Below are positions 55,774 through 64,000 of a stretch of 64,000 nt of DNA, one piece after another. The notes beneath the pieces were generated by a model. That model made no database searches and had not been told where the DNA came from. It was given only the letters and a program-made list of their open reading frames with translations. Made by a program: the position numbers and the translations under genes. Each line of letters opens with the position of its first letter. The first letter of the stretch is position 1. The stretch spans positions 1,302,001 through 1,366,000 of the forward strand of contig NZ_CP004403.1 of NCBI RefSeq assembly GCF_000730245.1. The letters are read 5' to 3'. This DNA comes from an endosymbiont of Acanthamoeba sp. UWC8. Lineage in GTDB: Bacteria; Pseudomonadota; Alphaproteobacteria; Rickettsiales; Midichloriaceae.

Positions 55774-56412
55774 ATGTTTAAGTTTATGATCTTTCAAACT
55801 CGTTTAAAATTATTAGCTTTAGTTTTCTTGTTAATCTTCTTTATTTGGTTTTTCGGTTTTATTTCTTTTATTTTTTATATTCCTCAAGAGAATTGTAGTG
55901 ATAATCAAGTAGATGCTATTGTAGTGCTTACCGGAGGAAAAAATAGGATTGAAGAAGCAATTAAACTCTTTAATAATAGCGGCGCTAAAAAAATTTTGAT
56001 TTCAGGGGTCGGGAAAGGCGTCATTAAAGAAGATTTTTTTAAATTGACCGATAAATATAAGGTTCCCAGAGAACACATCATGCTTGGTAACCTTGCGGAA
56101 GACACTTTCAGCAATGCGATTGAGACAGGAATCTTTATGAATTTACAAGGTTATAACAGTTTATGTCTGGTAACTTCTAATTATCATCTACCTCGTAGTT
56201 TTAAAATATTTAAGGATATGATGCCCCGCATCAAAATTAATTATTATCCCGTATTCACCCCCCTTGATAACAACAGCTCGTTACCCGTTAAGCTTAGGTT
56301 TTTTAGAAAAATCATGCTGGAATATAATAAGTACTTAGCATGCTACGCTATCTATTATTTAGATTTGCTAAGTGATAAATACTATGAGCTGCTATATAAG
56401 TATTTAGTTTAA
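55774..56412 (+). CDS. DUF218 / YdcF-like membrane protein
   Basis: This 212-residue protein has an N-terminal membrane anchor (about residues 8-35). The DUF218 domain follows: DAIVVLTGGKNRIEEAIKLF, then GAKKILISGVGKG, MLGNLAEDTFSNAI and LVTSNYHLPRSFKIF. Related proteins (SanA, ElyC, YdcF) act in envelope integrity or peptidoglycan recycling. The start is 4 bp after the CCA of tRNA-Asp, with an alternative ATG at 55786, so its mRNA 5' end may be produced when the tRNA is processed. Confidence 0.82.
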   Translation: MFKFMIFQTRLKLLALVFLLIFFIWFFGFISFIFYIPQENCSDNQVDAIVVLTGGKNRIEEAIKLFNNSGAKKILISGVGKGVIKEDFFKLTDKYKVPREHIMLGNLAEDTFSNAIETGIFMNLQGYNSLCLVTSNYHLPRSFKIFKDMMPRIKINYYPVFTPLDNNSSLPVKLRFFRKIMLEYNKYLACYAIYYLDLLSDKYYELLYKYLV

Positions 56413-56424
56413 AAGTTTTGTTCT

Positions 56425-57162
56425 TTAAGCCCCCATACTTTTCGATACCTCAGATTTTATTACTTCTTTTGCAGCTGAACTTAGTTTTTCACATAGCTTT
56501 TCCAGTTTAGGAACATTATTATCAGCAAGATTCTCTAAATCTTTATTTTCTTCTGTATTATTTTTATGGTTATCTTTACCTGATATTAAATAGCTTATTG
56601 CTTTGGAAACAGCTTTACCGATAGAAGCAACAACCTCTCCTATGATAGTTAAAATACTGGATGTTTCCATTATCCTATCCATTTTTCTCTCTAATAATTC
56701 ATTCTTAATTTTTTCTAGAGATTCATTTATTTCTTTCCCTATCTCTGCTATATTTTCTTTTAATTTATTATTTACATCTGTTGTCATATCCAGGCTTTCA
56801 AAAAGATCATTAAGTTCGACTGTTTTAGCTTTAGTATACTTTTCCTTTAGATTTTCTGAAAAAAATTTTTCAAGAGAGCCAATATTTAATTTAATTTCAT
56901 TATCTTGATAAATTATTTCTATTTTGGCATCTAAATTAGTCAAGTAACCAGAGATGGCCTCTGCTATTTTCTTGCATGCATTATCCTTAATTTGAACCCC
57001 TTCATTATAATGAACCGTTAAATCTTTATTATTCCCTTCCTTTGTATAATTGGCATATTGTTTAGTATATTCTCTAACAATATTTTTTATTTGCTCGTTC
57101 ATGTTTTTGGTATGTTTTTCGACATCTAATCTATCCTTATGTGATAGCTCTGGATTACCCAT
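56425..57162 (-). CDS. Hypothetical coiled-coil protein, 245 aa
   Basis: I do not recognise this protein. It is very rich in Lys, Glu and Asn. It is mostly helical, with a likely coiled coil around residues 110-165 (from VNNKLKENIAEIGKEINE to NELLERKMDRI) and a moderately hydrophobic stretch (about residues 168-192, ILTIIGEVVASIGKAVSKAI) that could associate with a membrane. The absence of a signal peptide leaves cytoplasmic or secreted both possible. An AGGAGA motif precedes the ATG. Confidence 0.6.
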   Translation of the reverse strand: MGNPELSHKDRLDVEKHTKNMNEQIKNIVREYTKQYANYTKEGNNKDLTVHYNEGVQIKDNACKKIAEAISGYLTNLDAKIEIIYQDNEIKLNIGSLEKFFSENLKEKYTKAKTVELNDLFESLDMTTDVNNKLKENIAEIGKEINESLEKIKNELLERKMDRIMETSSILTIIGEVVASIGKAVSKAISYLISGKDNHKNNTEENKDLENLADNNVPKLEKLCEKLSSAAKEVIKSEVSKSMGA

Positions 57163-57277
57163 ATTTTCTCCTATAATTTATTTCTCTATATTAATTTAAC
57201 TATAAAAAAGTTAACAATTAATTAATTACAAAAATAATTTTATATAGTTATATATTATTTTTAATAATTAAATGTTA

Positions 57278-57367
57278 ATGACAATTATAAATAACCTTGA
57301 AGAATATTTAAGCCCTGAAACTTATGATGCTGAGTACGGGTGCTTTGAAGAAGAAAATAAGATGTAG
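57278..57367 (+). CDS. Possible 29-aa peptide or gene fragment
   Basis: The frame MTIINNLEEYLSPETYDAEY followed by GCFEEENKM is too short to judge. The segment YLSPETYDAEYG resembles the start of some class I methyltransferases (a YDxEYG phrase before motif I), so it may be the stub of a lost gene. Confidence 0.2.
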   Translation: MTIINNLEEYLSPETYDAEYGCFEEENKM

Positions 57368-57420
57368 CCCTGTTATTATTCTCTTATGCAGGTTAAAAAA
57401 ATAAAATCTTTATACATGAA

Positions 57421-57823
57421 TTACTCCTTCAGGAATTTTTCACACAATGTATTATATGTGCTTTGCATAACAGGGTGATATAACTTTATATTACAGTAAA
57501 TTTTATAAGCCAGCTCTTCATCATATGTATGCGAAGTTTTATTACGATCCTCCAACATTTTAAGCCACAATTTTTCATCTTCAATCATTTTTGCCGCATA
57601 TGCCTCTCTTAAAACTTCTTTAGGAAAGTTTACCTCCTTACCTAAATTTTCGATTATGCGCATTAGAAATTTCCAAAAAAGTTCAATACTGAATTCAAAT
57701 CTTTGTATAGTTGCATCTATATTAGTATCATCCGAACCGATAATAGGTTTCTGTAAAACACTTTCTAATCTGTTTAATGCCTTACTGTAGTTTTTTTGAA
57801 CTCTCTTCTATTTTTAAATCCAT
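57421..57823 (-). pseudogene. HEPN-like HI0074-family protein, frame broken at an A7 run
   Basis: The C-terminal 80 residues (57663-57421) read through in the same frame upstream into KALNRLESVLQKPII and IDATIQRFEFSIELFWKFL, the normal HI0074 nucleotidyltransferase-partner domain. DRNKTSHTYDEELA (the HEPN Arg-x4-His type motif) is near the end. There is no start codon in that frame. An ATG at 57823 (MDLKIEESS) is in the nucleotidyltransferase's frame and would connect if one of seven A (57797-57791 on the minus strand) were removed. The protein then would be about 134 residues, the right size. Confidence 0.7.
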
Positions 57824-58120
57824 ACTTATTTGCCTTTTATATAAATATTTTCCGTCTTTTAAAATAGCCCTTCTCAAAGGATTGTTTTCATTCATAGAAT
57901 CTAATCTTATGCAATCGATTTTAAGCAGAGTATCAGCATCCTCAATTAAATTGATCACCTCCAGCCAATCATCCTCACTTGCATCAGGGCAATAAACAGC
58001 TAAATCCAAATCCGATCTCTCATTATTATCTTCACGTGCCCTGGAGCCGTAAAGCAATATGGATTCAATATAGGGAAGTCGGATTAAATTTTGAAAAAAA
58101 ATATATTCAGTCAGATTCAT
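57782..58120 (-). CDS. MNT-type nucleotidyltransferase (HI0073-like)
   Basis: This protein is 112 residues long in its raw frame. The minimal nucleotidyltransferase core is SILLYGSRAREDNNERSDLDLAVYC, where GSRA and the two Asp of SDLDL bind the nucleotide and metal, with ILKDGKYLY near the end. With its HEPN partner downstream it forms the MNT/HEPN arrangement seen in antitoxin-toxin modules, in which MNT modifies and silences the HEPN RNase. If one A is removed at 57791-57797 the two frames fuse into one protein, so a fusion, or a tightly overlapping pair, is possible. Confidence 0.82.
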   Translation of the reverse strand: MNLTEYIFFQNLIRLPYIESILLYGSRAREDNNERSDLDLAVYCPDASEDDWLEVINLIEDADTLLKIDCIRLDSMNENNPLRRAILKDGKYLYKRQISMDLKIEESSKKLQ

Positions 58121-58211
58121 GTAAGTATTACTTATATTTAATTATAATTACTTAGTAAGCTTAAAAATACAGTATAATAGAAAGTAAATATTATCACACT
58201 AAAAAGCTATA

Positions 58212-59291
58212 TCAACTTTTAGTAATCCACCCACCACCGAGCACGCGAGTATCATTATAAATTACACATGCCTGCCCGGGAGTAATACCTTCATAAGCTT
58301 CTTCGAGCTCAGCTATGGCTTGGTTATTACCTGAAATTTTAATCCTAGCCCTGGCGCCTTTATGCATTGAGCGTAATTTTACTATACATTCCATGCCTTC
58401 ACTCGGAATTTCTTCGCCAAGCCAATTTAGATCTTTAATATAGACTATGGAATTTGCTAAATCCTCTTTTTCGCCGACTACTACTTGGTTGGTTTTCGGA
58501 TCAATTGCAATTACATAGAGCGGGGTACTATGAGCAATCCCTATACCGCGTCTTTGGCCTATGGTGAAATTAATAATACCGTTATGTTCGCCTAAAACCG
58601 TTCCGTCTTTATAAACAACTTTACCGTTATCCAGCGCTCCGGGTCTTAATTTTTCAATAATTGAAGCATAAGAACCATTTGGCACAAAGCAGATATCTTG
58701 ACTATCCGGCTTATCGGCGATTTCCAATCCGAATTTCCTTGCAAGCTCTCTGGTTTCATTTTTAAGTCTCCCGCCAAGCGGAAACCTTAAAAAATCCAGT
58801 TGTTTTTGAGTGGTCGCAAATAAAAAGTAACTTTGATCTTTAGCCGGATCCATGCCCTTATGAAGTTCTGCTTTTCCGTTCACTTCTACCCTCTGTACGT
58901 AATGCCCGGTAGCAAGCGCATCAGCACCCAAATCTTCTGCAACTTTAAATAAATCTCTAAATTTTACGCTTTGATTACATTTCACACATGGGATAGGAGT
59001 TTCCCCTTTCAAATAACTATCAGCGAAATCTTCCATAACTGCTTCTTTAAAAATACTTTCATAGTTTAGCACATAATGCGGAATACCGATTTTTTCAGCA
59101 GCCATTTGAGCATCATAGATATCCTGCCCTGCGCAACAAGCACCTTTTTTTTCAAGTGCGACTCCATGATCATACAGTTGCAGGGTAATACCGATCACTT
59201 CATGCCCTTCACTTGCAAGCAGCGCTGCAACCGTAGAGCTATCGACACCACCTGACATAGCTACGACAATCTTTTGTTTTTTGCTTGGCAT
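58212..59291 (-). CDS. mnmA: tRNA-specific 2-thiouridylase MnmA
   Basis: This 359-residue enzyme adds sulphur to uridine 34 of tRNA-Lys, -Glu and -Gln. The PP-loop AMSGGVDSSTVAALL (about residues 11-25) is clear. The catalytic cysteines are Cys in ETPIPCVKCNQSVKF (about residue 101) and PDSQDICFVPNGSY (about residue 198). GHYVQRVEVNGKAELHKGMD and TIGQRRGIGI are typical. It stands alone between the MNT gene and yidC. Confidence 0.96.
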   Translation of the reverse strand: MPSKKQKIVVAMSGGVDSSTVAALLASEGHEVIGITLQLYDHGVALEKKGACCAGQDIYDAQMAAEKIGIPHYVLNYESIFKEAVMEDFADSYLKGETPIPCVKCNQSVKFRDLFKVAEDLGADALATGHYVQRVEVNGKAELHKGMDPAKDQSYFLFATTQKQLDFLRFPLGGRLKNETRELARKFGLEIADKPDSQDICFVPNGSYASIIEKLRPGALDNGKVVYKDGTVLGEHNGIINFTIGQRRGIGIAHSTPLYVIAIDPKTNQVVVGEKEDLANSIVYIKDLNWLGEEIPSEGMECIVKLRSMHKGARARIKISGNNQAIAELEEAYEGITPGQACVIYNDTRVLGGGWITKS

Positions 59292-59364
59292 AAAAGTTAA
59301 ATGAGTTACTTTAAAGTTTAAGGCAATTATAGCCGAAAACCATACAACAATCCATTACAAAAAG

Positions 59365-61050
59365 TTAAGCTTTTTTAGTATCCAGCTTTTTAATAGCAAC
59401 CTGTTGAACAATTGAAAGTATGTTACTCCATGCCCAGTAAATAATAAGCCCGGACGGGAAGGTAGAGAACATAAACATAAATATCCACGGCAGCATTTTC
59501 ATTACTTTAGCTTGCATAGGATCTGAAGGCTCAGGACTTAAGCGCTGCTGAATATACATGGTTGCCGCCATCAAAATAGGGAGAATCCCGATATGCAGGA
59601 AAGCGGGCGGGTCCCATGGGATTAAACCGAATAAGTTAAATATATTAGTAGTATCCGCTCCCGATAAATCTTTTATCCAGCCGAAAAAGTGAGCATGACG
59701 CATTTCAATAGTTACATAAAGCACTTTATATAAGGCAAAGAATATCGGCATTTGCAGCACAATCGGCAAACATCCGGCAAGCGGGTTAACCTTTTCCTTT
59801 TTATAAAGTTCCATTATGGATTTTTGGAACATCATAGTATCATCTTGGTGCTTTTGCTTTAATGCCTGCATTTGAGGTTGTAAATCTTTTAGCTTATTCA
59901 TTCCTCTAAAACCTTTATATGCAAGCGGGAATAACATTAGCTTTATTACTACCGTTAAAAGAAGAATAGCCAACCCGAAGTTACCGATCATTTTATAAAA
60001 ATAACTTAGGAGAATGAAAATCGGTTTAGTAATAAAATATAAGATACCGAAATCTACTGCACGGTCAAAAAGGGTGATATTATATTGTGCTTGGTATTTA
60101 TCCAATAAATCCAGCTTTTTAGCTCCTGCAAAAAGTTTCACGTTTTGTACGGCACTTGCATTACTTTTTACTTCAAGCGTATTTTGAATTATGTCAGCTT
60201 GAAATCTTTCCAAATCCCCGTCTTTAAACGCTATGAAACTACCTCTTCTAACCTGATCCTGCCCGGGGATAATTGCCGCAAGCCAATATTTATCGGAGAA
60301 ACCTAACCAGTTTATATTATTTTCATATTTAAGTTTTCTCTCACTGCTTAAATCTTCAAAGCTAACCTCTTTTAATGAGTTATTGAAAACTCCTATGGCT
60401 CCTTCATGGATAATCATATTTTTATCTTTGCTTTCAATATGACTACGGCTTATTAAAGAATAAGGTTGGATTTTTATAGGCTTGTCGGATTGATTTTTAG
60501 TTTCCTGTTTAATATCAAACATAAAATTTTCATCTAAAGAAATAGTAATTATAAACTCAATATTTTGGGAATTAGTCCAAGATAAGCTAATGTTGTCATT
60601 TTGTTTTAGCGAGGCTTTATTTGCCTTCCATAAAGTCTCTTTATTCGGAAGCTCCAGATTTTCTTCATTACTAATCCAACCAAACTCTGCAAAATATACT
60701 TCCCTGGTTTTAGACGGCGAAAATAAAACAACATTAGCATCATTTGCGTTCGGATGGACTTTATATTGCAGAAGAGTTAAATCATCAATCCTTGCACCCA
60801 CCAAATTAATGGATCCTTTTACTGCTTGGTTATTGATTAACACCCTGGTATTATTCTTAAATCCTTCTTTTACTATTTCTTCTTGTGATAAATTAGCTTC
60901 TTCTAAATCAGGGGTAATTTCAGCTGTGCCGCTTTTTTGTTCAAATGCAGAAGGGGGGGGAGGAGGAGGCGGAGCAAAAAAATATTGCCAAGTAAATACA
61001 ATTAAAACCGAAAGTATAACAGCTATAGTTAATCTTTGTTGATCTGACAT
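59365..61050 (-). CDS. yidC: Membrane protein insertase YidC
   Basis: This 561-residue protein inserts and folds inner-membrane proteins. It has an N-terminal anchor (about residues 8-27). A proline run of seven (residues ~29-35) follows, whose opposite strand shows a G8 stretch near 60953-60960. Then come the large periplasmic domain and the conserved membrane core: [38 protein letters not shown] and [20 protein letters not shown]. The last 22 nt of yidD overlap its start. Unlike other runs here, the G8 run is in frame. Confidence 0.96.
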   Translation of the reverse strand: MSDQQRLTIAVILSVLIVFTWQYFFAPPPPPPPSAFEQKSGTAEITPDLEEANLSQEEIVKEGFKNNTRVLINNQAVKGSINLVGARIDDLTLLQYKVHPNANDANVVLFSPSKTREVYFAEFGWISNEENLELPNKETLWKANKASLKQNDNISLSWTNSQNIEFIITISLDENFMFDIKQETKNQSDKPIKIQPYSLISRSHIESKDKNMIIHEGAIGVFNNSLKEVSFEDLSSERKLKYENNINWLGFSDKYWLAAIIPGQDQVRRGSFIAFKDGDLERFQADIIQNTLEVKSNASAVQNVKLFAGAKKLDLLDKYQAQYNITLFDRAVDFGILYFITKPIFILLSYFYKMIGNFGLAILLLTVVIKLMLFPLAYKGFRGMNKLKDLQPQMQALKQKHQDDTMMFQKSIMELYKKEKVNPLAGCLPIVLQMPIFFALYKVLYVTIEMRHAHFFGWIKDLSGADTTNIFNLFGLIPWDPPAFLHIGILPILMAATMYIQQRLSPEPSDPMQAKVMKMLPWIFMFMFSTFPSGLIIYWAWSNILSIVQQVAIKKLDTKKA

Positions 61051-61313
61051 TTTTGTTTTCCTTTGTTTTGTGGTACTGGGTCAAAACCTGCACTAAAAAG
61101 CGGGTTGCATTTTAAAATTCTAATTAAACCATAAGTTATTCCTTTTAGCATACCATGCTCATTTATTGCAAGCATCGCATATTCGGAGCAAGTGGGCTGG
61201 AATCTGCAGGTAGGAGGAAGCATCGGAGAAATAGTATATTGGTAAAATTTAATAAATATAAATATGAAAGATTTTAAAATTTGAGATATGAAAGATAGAA
61301 TGCACTTAATCAT
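61029..61313 (-). CDS. yidD: Membrane protein insertion efficiency factor YidD
   Basis: This 94-residue protein has the family core [20 protein letters not shown] followed by [16 protein letters not shown], with three conserved cysteines. An N-terminal amphipathic or membrane stretch precedes it. It overlaps rnpA by 4 nt and yidC by 22 nt, the usual order. Confidence 0.95.
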   Translation of the reverse strand: MIKCILSFISQILKSFIFIFIKFYQYTISPMLPPTCRFQPTCSEYAMLAINEHGMLKGITYGLIRILKCNPLFSAGFDPVPQNKGKQKCQINKD

Positions 61314-61639
61314 CTTAAATTTTCTAACCCTTTAACAAATTCGTTTTTAAGATTTATATACTTTTCTTTAATTAGAGTAGGCCTTGCAATTATAATTATT
61401 TCTGCAGGCTTAAATTTATTTTCTTTAATAATTTCTTTGGTAATCACCCTGATTAATCTTTTGCAGTAGTTGCGTTTTACTGCGTTACCAACCTTTTTGC
61501 TTACTGTAAAACCGACTTTTAATAAATCATCTTCCATAAGCAAGTTGTACAAAATCAAAAAGCTTCGAGAGTGAAGCTTCCTTGAGTTTTTTGAGATTCT
61601 GGAATAATCTTTCGTTTTTACAATTCTTTCTAAGTTCAA
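61310..61639 (-). CDS. rnpA: Ribonuclease P protein component
   Basis: This 109-residue basic protein helps RNase P RNA cut tRNA 5' leaders. The RNR motif region is [20 protein letters not shown], and LIRVITKEI follows, typical for RnpA. It lies between rpmH (6 bp upstream) and yidD (4-nt overlap). Confidence 0.95.
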   Translation of the reverse strand: MNLERIVKTKDYSRISKNSRKLHSRSFLILYNLLMEDDLLKVGFTVSKKVGNAVKRNYCKRLIRVITKEIIKENKFKPAEIIIIARPTLIKEKYINLKNEFVKGLENLR

Positions 61640-61645
61640 AGCTAA

Positions 61646-61786
61646 TTACGCGCTTAAAACGTGTCTACCCTTCGCTCTTCTAGCGTTTATTACTTTTCTG
61701 CCGCCTACGGTCGCCATTCTGGCTCTAAATCCGCCTCTGCGTTTTTTCACTAAATTACTCGGCTGATACGTTCTTTTAGTTGCCAT
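61646..61786 (-). CDS. rpmH: Ribosomal protein bL34
   Basis: The 46-residue product reads [20 protein letters not shown], then [20 protein letters not shown], then RHVLSA. This is the standard L34 sequence in full length, first gene of the rpmH-rnpA-yidD-yidC cluster. Confidence 0.97.
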   Translation of the reverse strand: MATKRTYQPSNLVKKRRGGFRARMATVGGRKVINARRAKGRHVLSA

Positions 61787-61879
61787 TTTCTTTTCCTTGA
61801 GGTTAAATACGATTAAAAATGTAGGTGTTCTTATAACTCCTATCGTTTAAAAAGTCAATAGTTACAACTTTTAAAGCCT

Positions 61880-62605
61880 ATGAACGATGCAAAAAATTTA
61901 TTAAAATGGTATGTGGAAATGGGTGTGGATAGCTTTCTTTCTGAAAAGCCTATTAATAGACTCAAAAAACGTGAAGAGAAACTTGAATTGAAAGCGAAAG
62001 CACCTGAGTATAATGCTTCAAGAGAAATTGCAGATAAATGTAATGATTTACAAAAGCTGGAACAAGCAGTCAGAGCTTTTGACGGGTGCGCTATAAAGAA
62101 AGGTGCTACAAATACTGTTTTTAAAGACGGCGACCCTAAATCTAAAATTATGTTGATTGGAGAAGCACCGGGTGCCAATGAAGATGAGCAGGGAATACCG
62201 TTTTGCGGATTAAGCGGCAAATTATTAAACAATATATTACTTGCGATCGGGTTGAAGCGAGAAGAAGTATATATCAGTAATACGGTCTTTTGGCGCCCTC
62301 CTGGAAACCGGCGCCCTACAACGGAAGAGATTAAAATCTGCCGCCCTTTTGTTGAAAAGCATGTGGCTTTAGTTGCACCAAAACTTATTATACTGGTCGG
62401 CAATACCGCAGTTGAGTCTTTACTTGATTTGAAGGTATCAATGGCTTCGCTACGAGGAAAATATTTCGATTACTCAAATCCTTATTTAAGCAAACCTATT
62501 AAAACTGCTGTAATTTTTCACCCGGCTTATTTATTAAGACAAGCTCTAAAGAAAAAAGAAATGTGGATGGATATTCTTAAAATTAAAAAAGAGTTTTTAA
62601 GCTGA
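61880..62605 (+). CDS. Uracil-DNA glycosylase, family 4
   Basis: This 241-residue protein removes uracil from DNA. It has the motif LIGEAPGANEDEQGIPFCGL (catalytic region, about residues 94-113), YISNTVFWRPPGNRRPTTEE and FHPAYLLRQ (motif 2 His, about residue 215). Cysteines at DKCNDLQKLEQ, FDGCAIKKGA and ICRPF fit the iron-sulphur cluster of family 4. The N-terminal region is an extra helical part common in alphaproteobacteria. ribF starts 2 bp later. Confidence 0.9.
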   Translation: MNDAKNLLKWYVEMGVDSFLSEKPINRLKKREEKLELKAKAPEYNASREIADKCNDLQKLEQAVRAFDGCAIKKGATNTVFKDGDPKSKIMLIGEAPGANEDEQGIPFCGLSGKLLNNILLAIGLKREEVYISNTVFWRPPGNRRPTTEEIKICRPFVEKHVALVAPKLIILVGNTAVESLLDLKVSMASLRGKYFDYSNPYLSKPIKTAVIFHPAYLLRQALKKKEMWMDILKIKKEFLS

Positions 62606-62607
62606 AT

Positions 62608-63546
62608 ATGATAGTTATCAAAGATTTAAAAAACCAAAGTTATAAAAATTTAGCTGTAGCATTGGGAAATTTTGACGGCGTACACATCGCACATCAGGAA
62701 ATTATTAAAACTTGCACTAATTATGCTAAAAATCATAATATCCAATCTGCGGTAATAACTTTCACTCCTCATCCGCGCGAGGTTATGAACCCTTCTGCCA
62801 AGCATGAAAGTTTAATTACGCCTGAACAAAAGCTGGAGTTGTTTGAACGCTTAGGGGTAGATATAGTTTACTTAATTAATTTTACTCCTGAGTTTGCAAA
62901 TATACCGGCTAATGAGTTTATCAGTAGAATATTGGTTCAGACTTTGCAGGTACAACATGTCATAACCGGATATAATTTTCTGTTCGGTAAAAATCGCCGG
63001 GGTAATTCTAATCTTCTATCCAAAAGTGCTGAACATTATAATTTTTCTTATCAGCAAATTGGTAAAATAAGTTATAATTATCATGATATTTCTTCTTCAA
63101 ATATTAAAGCACTCATGAAGCTCGGTGCATTTGGTATTGTTAATGAATTACTGGGAAGGGAATATTCCATCTCGGGAAATGTAGTAGAAGGTAATAAAAG
63201 AGCAAGAATGCTCGGGTTTCCGACAGCAAATATCGCCCTAAAGCAGGAATTGTTTTACCCGTTATACGGAGTCTATTTGGTTAAGGTTGAAATTGAAGAC
63301 AAGGAACTATACGGTATAGCTAACATAGGTCTTAGGCCTACTTTTTCAGAAATTGAACCGATTTTAGAAGTACATATTTTTGATTTTGATAATAACATTT
63401 ATGATAAGCAGTTAAAAATAAAATTTCTTCATTTCATTAGACCTGAAAGAAAATTCAGCGATATTGATGAACTTAAAACCCAGGTAATATCTGACATACA
63501 AGGCGCAAAGTATGCTTTAAAAAACTTACCCGGCTCATGTATTTAA
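62608..63546 (+). CDS. ribF: Bifunctional riboflavin kinase / FAD synthetase
   Basis: This 312-residue enzyme makes FMN and FAD from riboflavin. The FAD synthetase half shows ALGNFDGVHIAHQEIIK (nucleotide-binding HxxH), TFTPHPREVMNP, TGYNFLFGKNRRGN and SSSNIKALM. The kinase half shows GNVVEGNKRARMLGFPTANI and YGIANIGLRPTF. It follows the glycosylase gene by 2 bp, so they form an operon. Confidence 0.96.
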   Translation: MIVIKDLKNQSYKNLAVALGNFDGVHIAHQEIIKTCTNYAKNHNIQSAVITFTPHPREVMNPSAKHESLITPEQKLELFERLGVDIVYLINFTPEFANIPANEFISRILVQTLQVQHVITGYNFLFGKNRRGNSNLLSKSAEHYNFSYQQIGKISYNYHDISSSNIKALMKLGAFGIVNELLGREYSISGNVVEGNKRARMLGFPTANIALKQELFYPLYGVYLVKVEIEDKELYGIANIGLRPTFSEIEPILEVHIFDFDNNIYDKQLKIKFLHFIRPERKFSDIDELKTQVISDIQGAKYALKNLPGSCI

Positions 63547-63646
63547 TGCTTTTTAACCAATATAAAAAGTATTATTATACGGGTTCCGGATTGCAAATTC
63601 CGAAGATTTTCTATAATAATTTAACCTACAGCAAAATGGAGTGATT
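63547..63646. other. Short spacer before ftsK
   Basis: The 100-bp gap shows only weak partial inverted repeats. The GGAG at 63639-63642 is the ftsK ribosome site. Confidence 0.4.
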
Positions 63647-64000
63647 GTGAGTAAAGCTAAGTTTAATTTAAATAGCTTTTTTTTAAGATGTTTAGGAGCA
63701 CTAATCATTGCGCTTGCAATATTTTTATTTATATCCTTCATAAGTTTTAATGCAGGCGACCCTTCATTTAATCAAGTTAATGATAATGAAGTTAAAAATT
63801 TAGCGGGCTACTACGGTGCTTTTATTGCCGACCCAATTTTACAATCCCTAGGCTTTGCTTCTTATTTTATAGTAATATTTTTAACTACCTTAGGGCTTAA
63901 AATACTAACCTTAAAAGAGATAGGCTTTCTTACTGTAAGAATCGCGTTTTTAATACTATTACTTCCGTTTCTTGCCGCCTGTCTTACATTTATAAAGCCT
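63647..64000 (+). CDS. ftsK: DNA translocase FtsK, N-terminal part (cut by window end)
   Basis: A GTG at 63647, preceded by GGAG about 5 nt upstream, opens a frame that continues to the end of the window (118 codons). The product has a first membrane helix (about residues 16-36, FLRCLGALIIALAIFLFIS), then SFNAGDPSFNQ and YYGAFIADPILQSLGFASYF, then further helices. This is the membrane-anchor region of FtsK, which pumps DNA through the division septum. The ATPase part lies beyond the window. Confidence 0.9.
   Translation, partial: MSKAKFNLNSFFLRCLGALIIALAIFLFISFISFNAGDPSFNQVNDNEVKNLAGYYGAFIADPILQSLGFASYFIVIFLTTLGLKILTLKEIGFLTVRIAFLILLLPFLAACLTFIKP

Noticed and set aside
61855-62403. 182-codon minus-strand frame
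   Set aside because: It is antisense to the uracil-DNA glycosylase gene and shows no motif of its own.

Overview
The window comes from an AT-rich alphaproteobacterial genome, most likely an obligate intracellular member of the Rickettsiales. The evidence is a Tlc-type nucleotide translocase, a VirB3-VirB4 operon followed by several very large VirB6 proteins (the layout of the Rickettsiales rvh type IV secretion system), ankyrin proteins, an orphan PhoR-like kinase, and large AT-rich spacers full of decayed insertion sequences. A DNA photolyase (light-dependent repair) suggests a host exposed to light, such as an aquatic protist or alga; that is inference. lpxC implies that lipid A is, or recently was, made.

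Layout. 1-9.0 kb: a small hypothetical gene, a secreted hypothetical protein, then an envelope-biogenesis block (rseP, bamA, skp, ppiD) and a frameshifted photolyase. 9.1-19.2 kb is accessory: a hydrophobic hypothetical protein with a good promoter, tRNA-Thr, a nucleotidyltransferase-like remnant, a 1.3-kb IS3-family element, an ankyrin remnant, recombinase and IS3 scraps, a methyltransferase behind an attenuator-like hairpin, a RadC-PAS fusion, a PAS remnant, another IS3 remnant, and an ankyrin protein with an HELSH metalloprotease-like motif. 19.3-31.1 kb: rluC-family, orphan fliI, ccmH, a large zeta-toxin-like kinase with a membrane tail, tlc, an LtaS-like phosphotransferase, nadE and pgeF. 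31.1-41.4 kb: virB3-virB4-virB6-virB6-virB6, all on the minus strand. 41.5-47.1 kb: porin, holA, trmFO, rplY, prs. 47.1-53.6 kb: prepilin peptidase, PhoR-like kinase and a GT-C-like membrane protein on the minus strand, divergent from three tandem paralogous prepilin-like genes. 53.6-64 kb: def, a split lpxC, tRNA-Val, tRNA-Asp, a DUF218 protein, an MNT/HEPN pair, mnmA, yidC-yidD-rnpA-rpmH, a family 4 uracil-DNA glycosylase, ribF and the start of ftsK.

Systems that work together: BamA, Skp, PpiD and RseP handle outer-membrane protein assembly and quality control, with the porin as a probable client. VirB3, VirB4 and VirB6 form the inner-membrane part of a type IV secretion machine. PilD and the three prepilin-like proteins look like a self-contained processing unit. 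RpmH, RnpA, YidD and YidC form the conserved ribosome/RNase P/membrane-insertion cluster.

A pattern runs through the window: five reading frames (phrB, IS3 orfA/orfB, the third virB6, lpxC and the MNT/HEPN pair) are broken at runs of 7-9 identical bases, and each would be restored by removing exactly one base. Either the assembly over-calls homopolymers, or the organism tolerates such runs by polymerase slippage. The most interesting coding novelties are the three prepilin-like genes beside pilD, the RadC-PAS fusion, the zeta-like membrane kinase and the ankyrin-HExxH protein.
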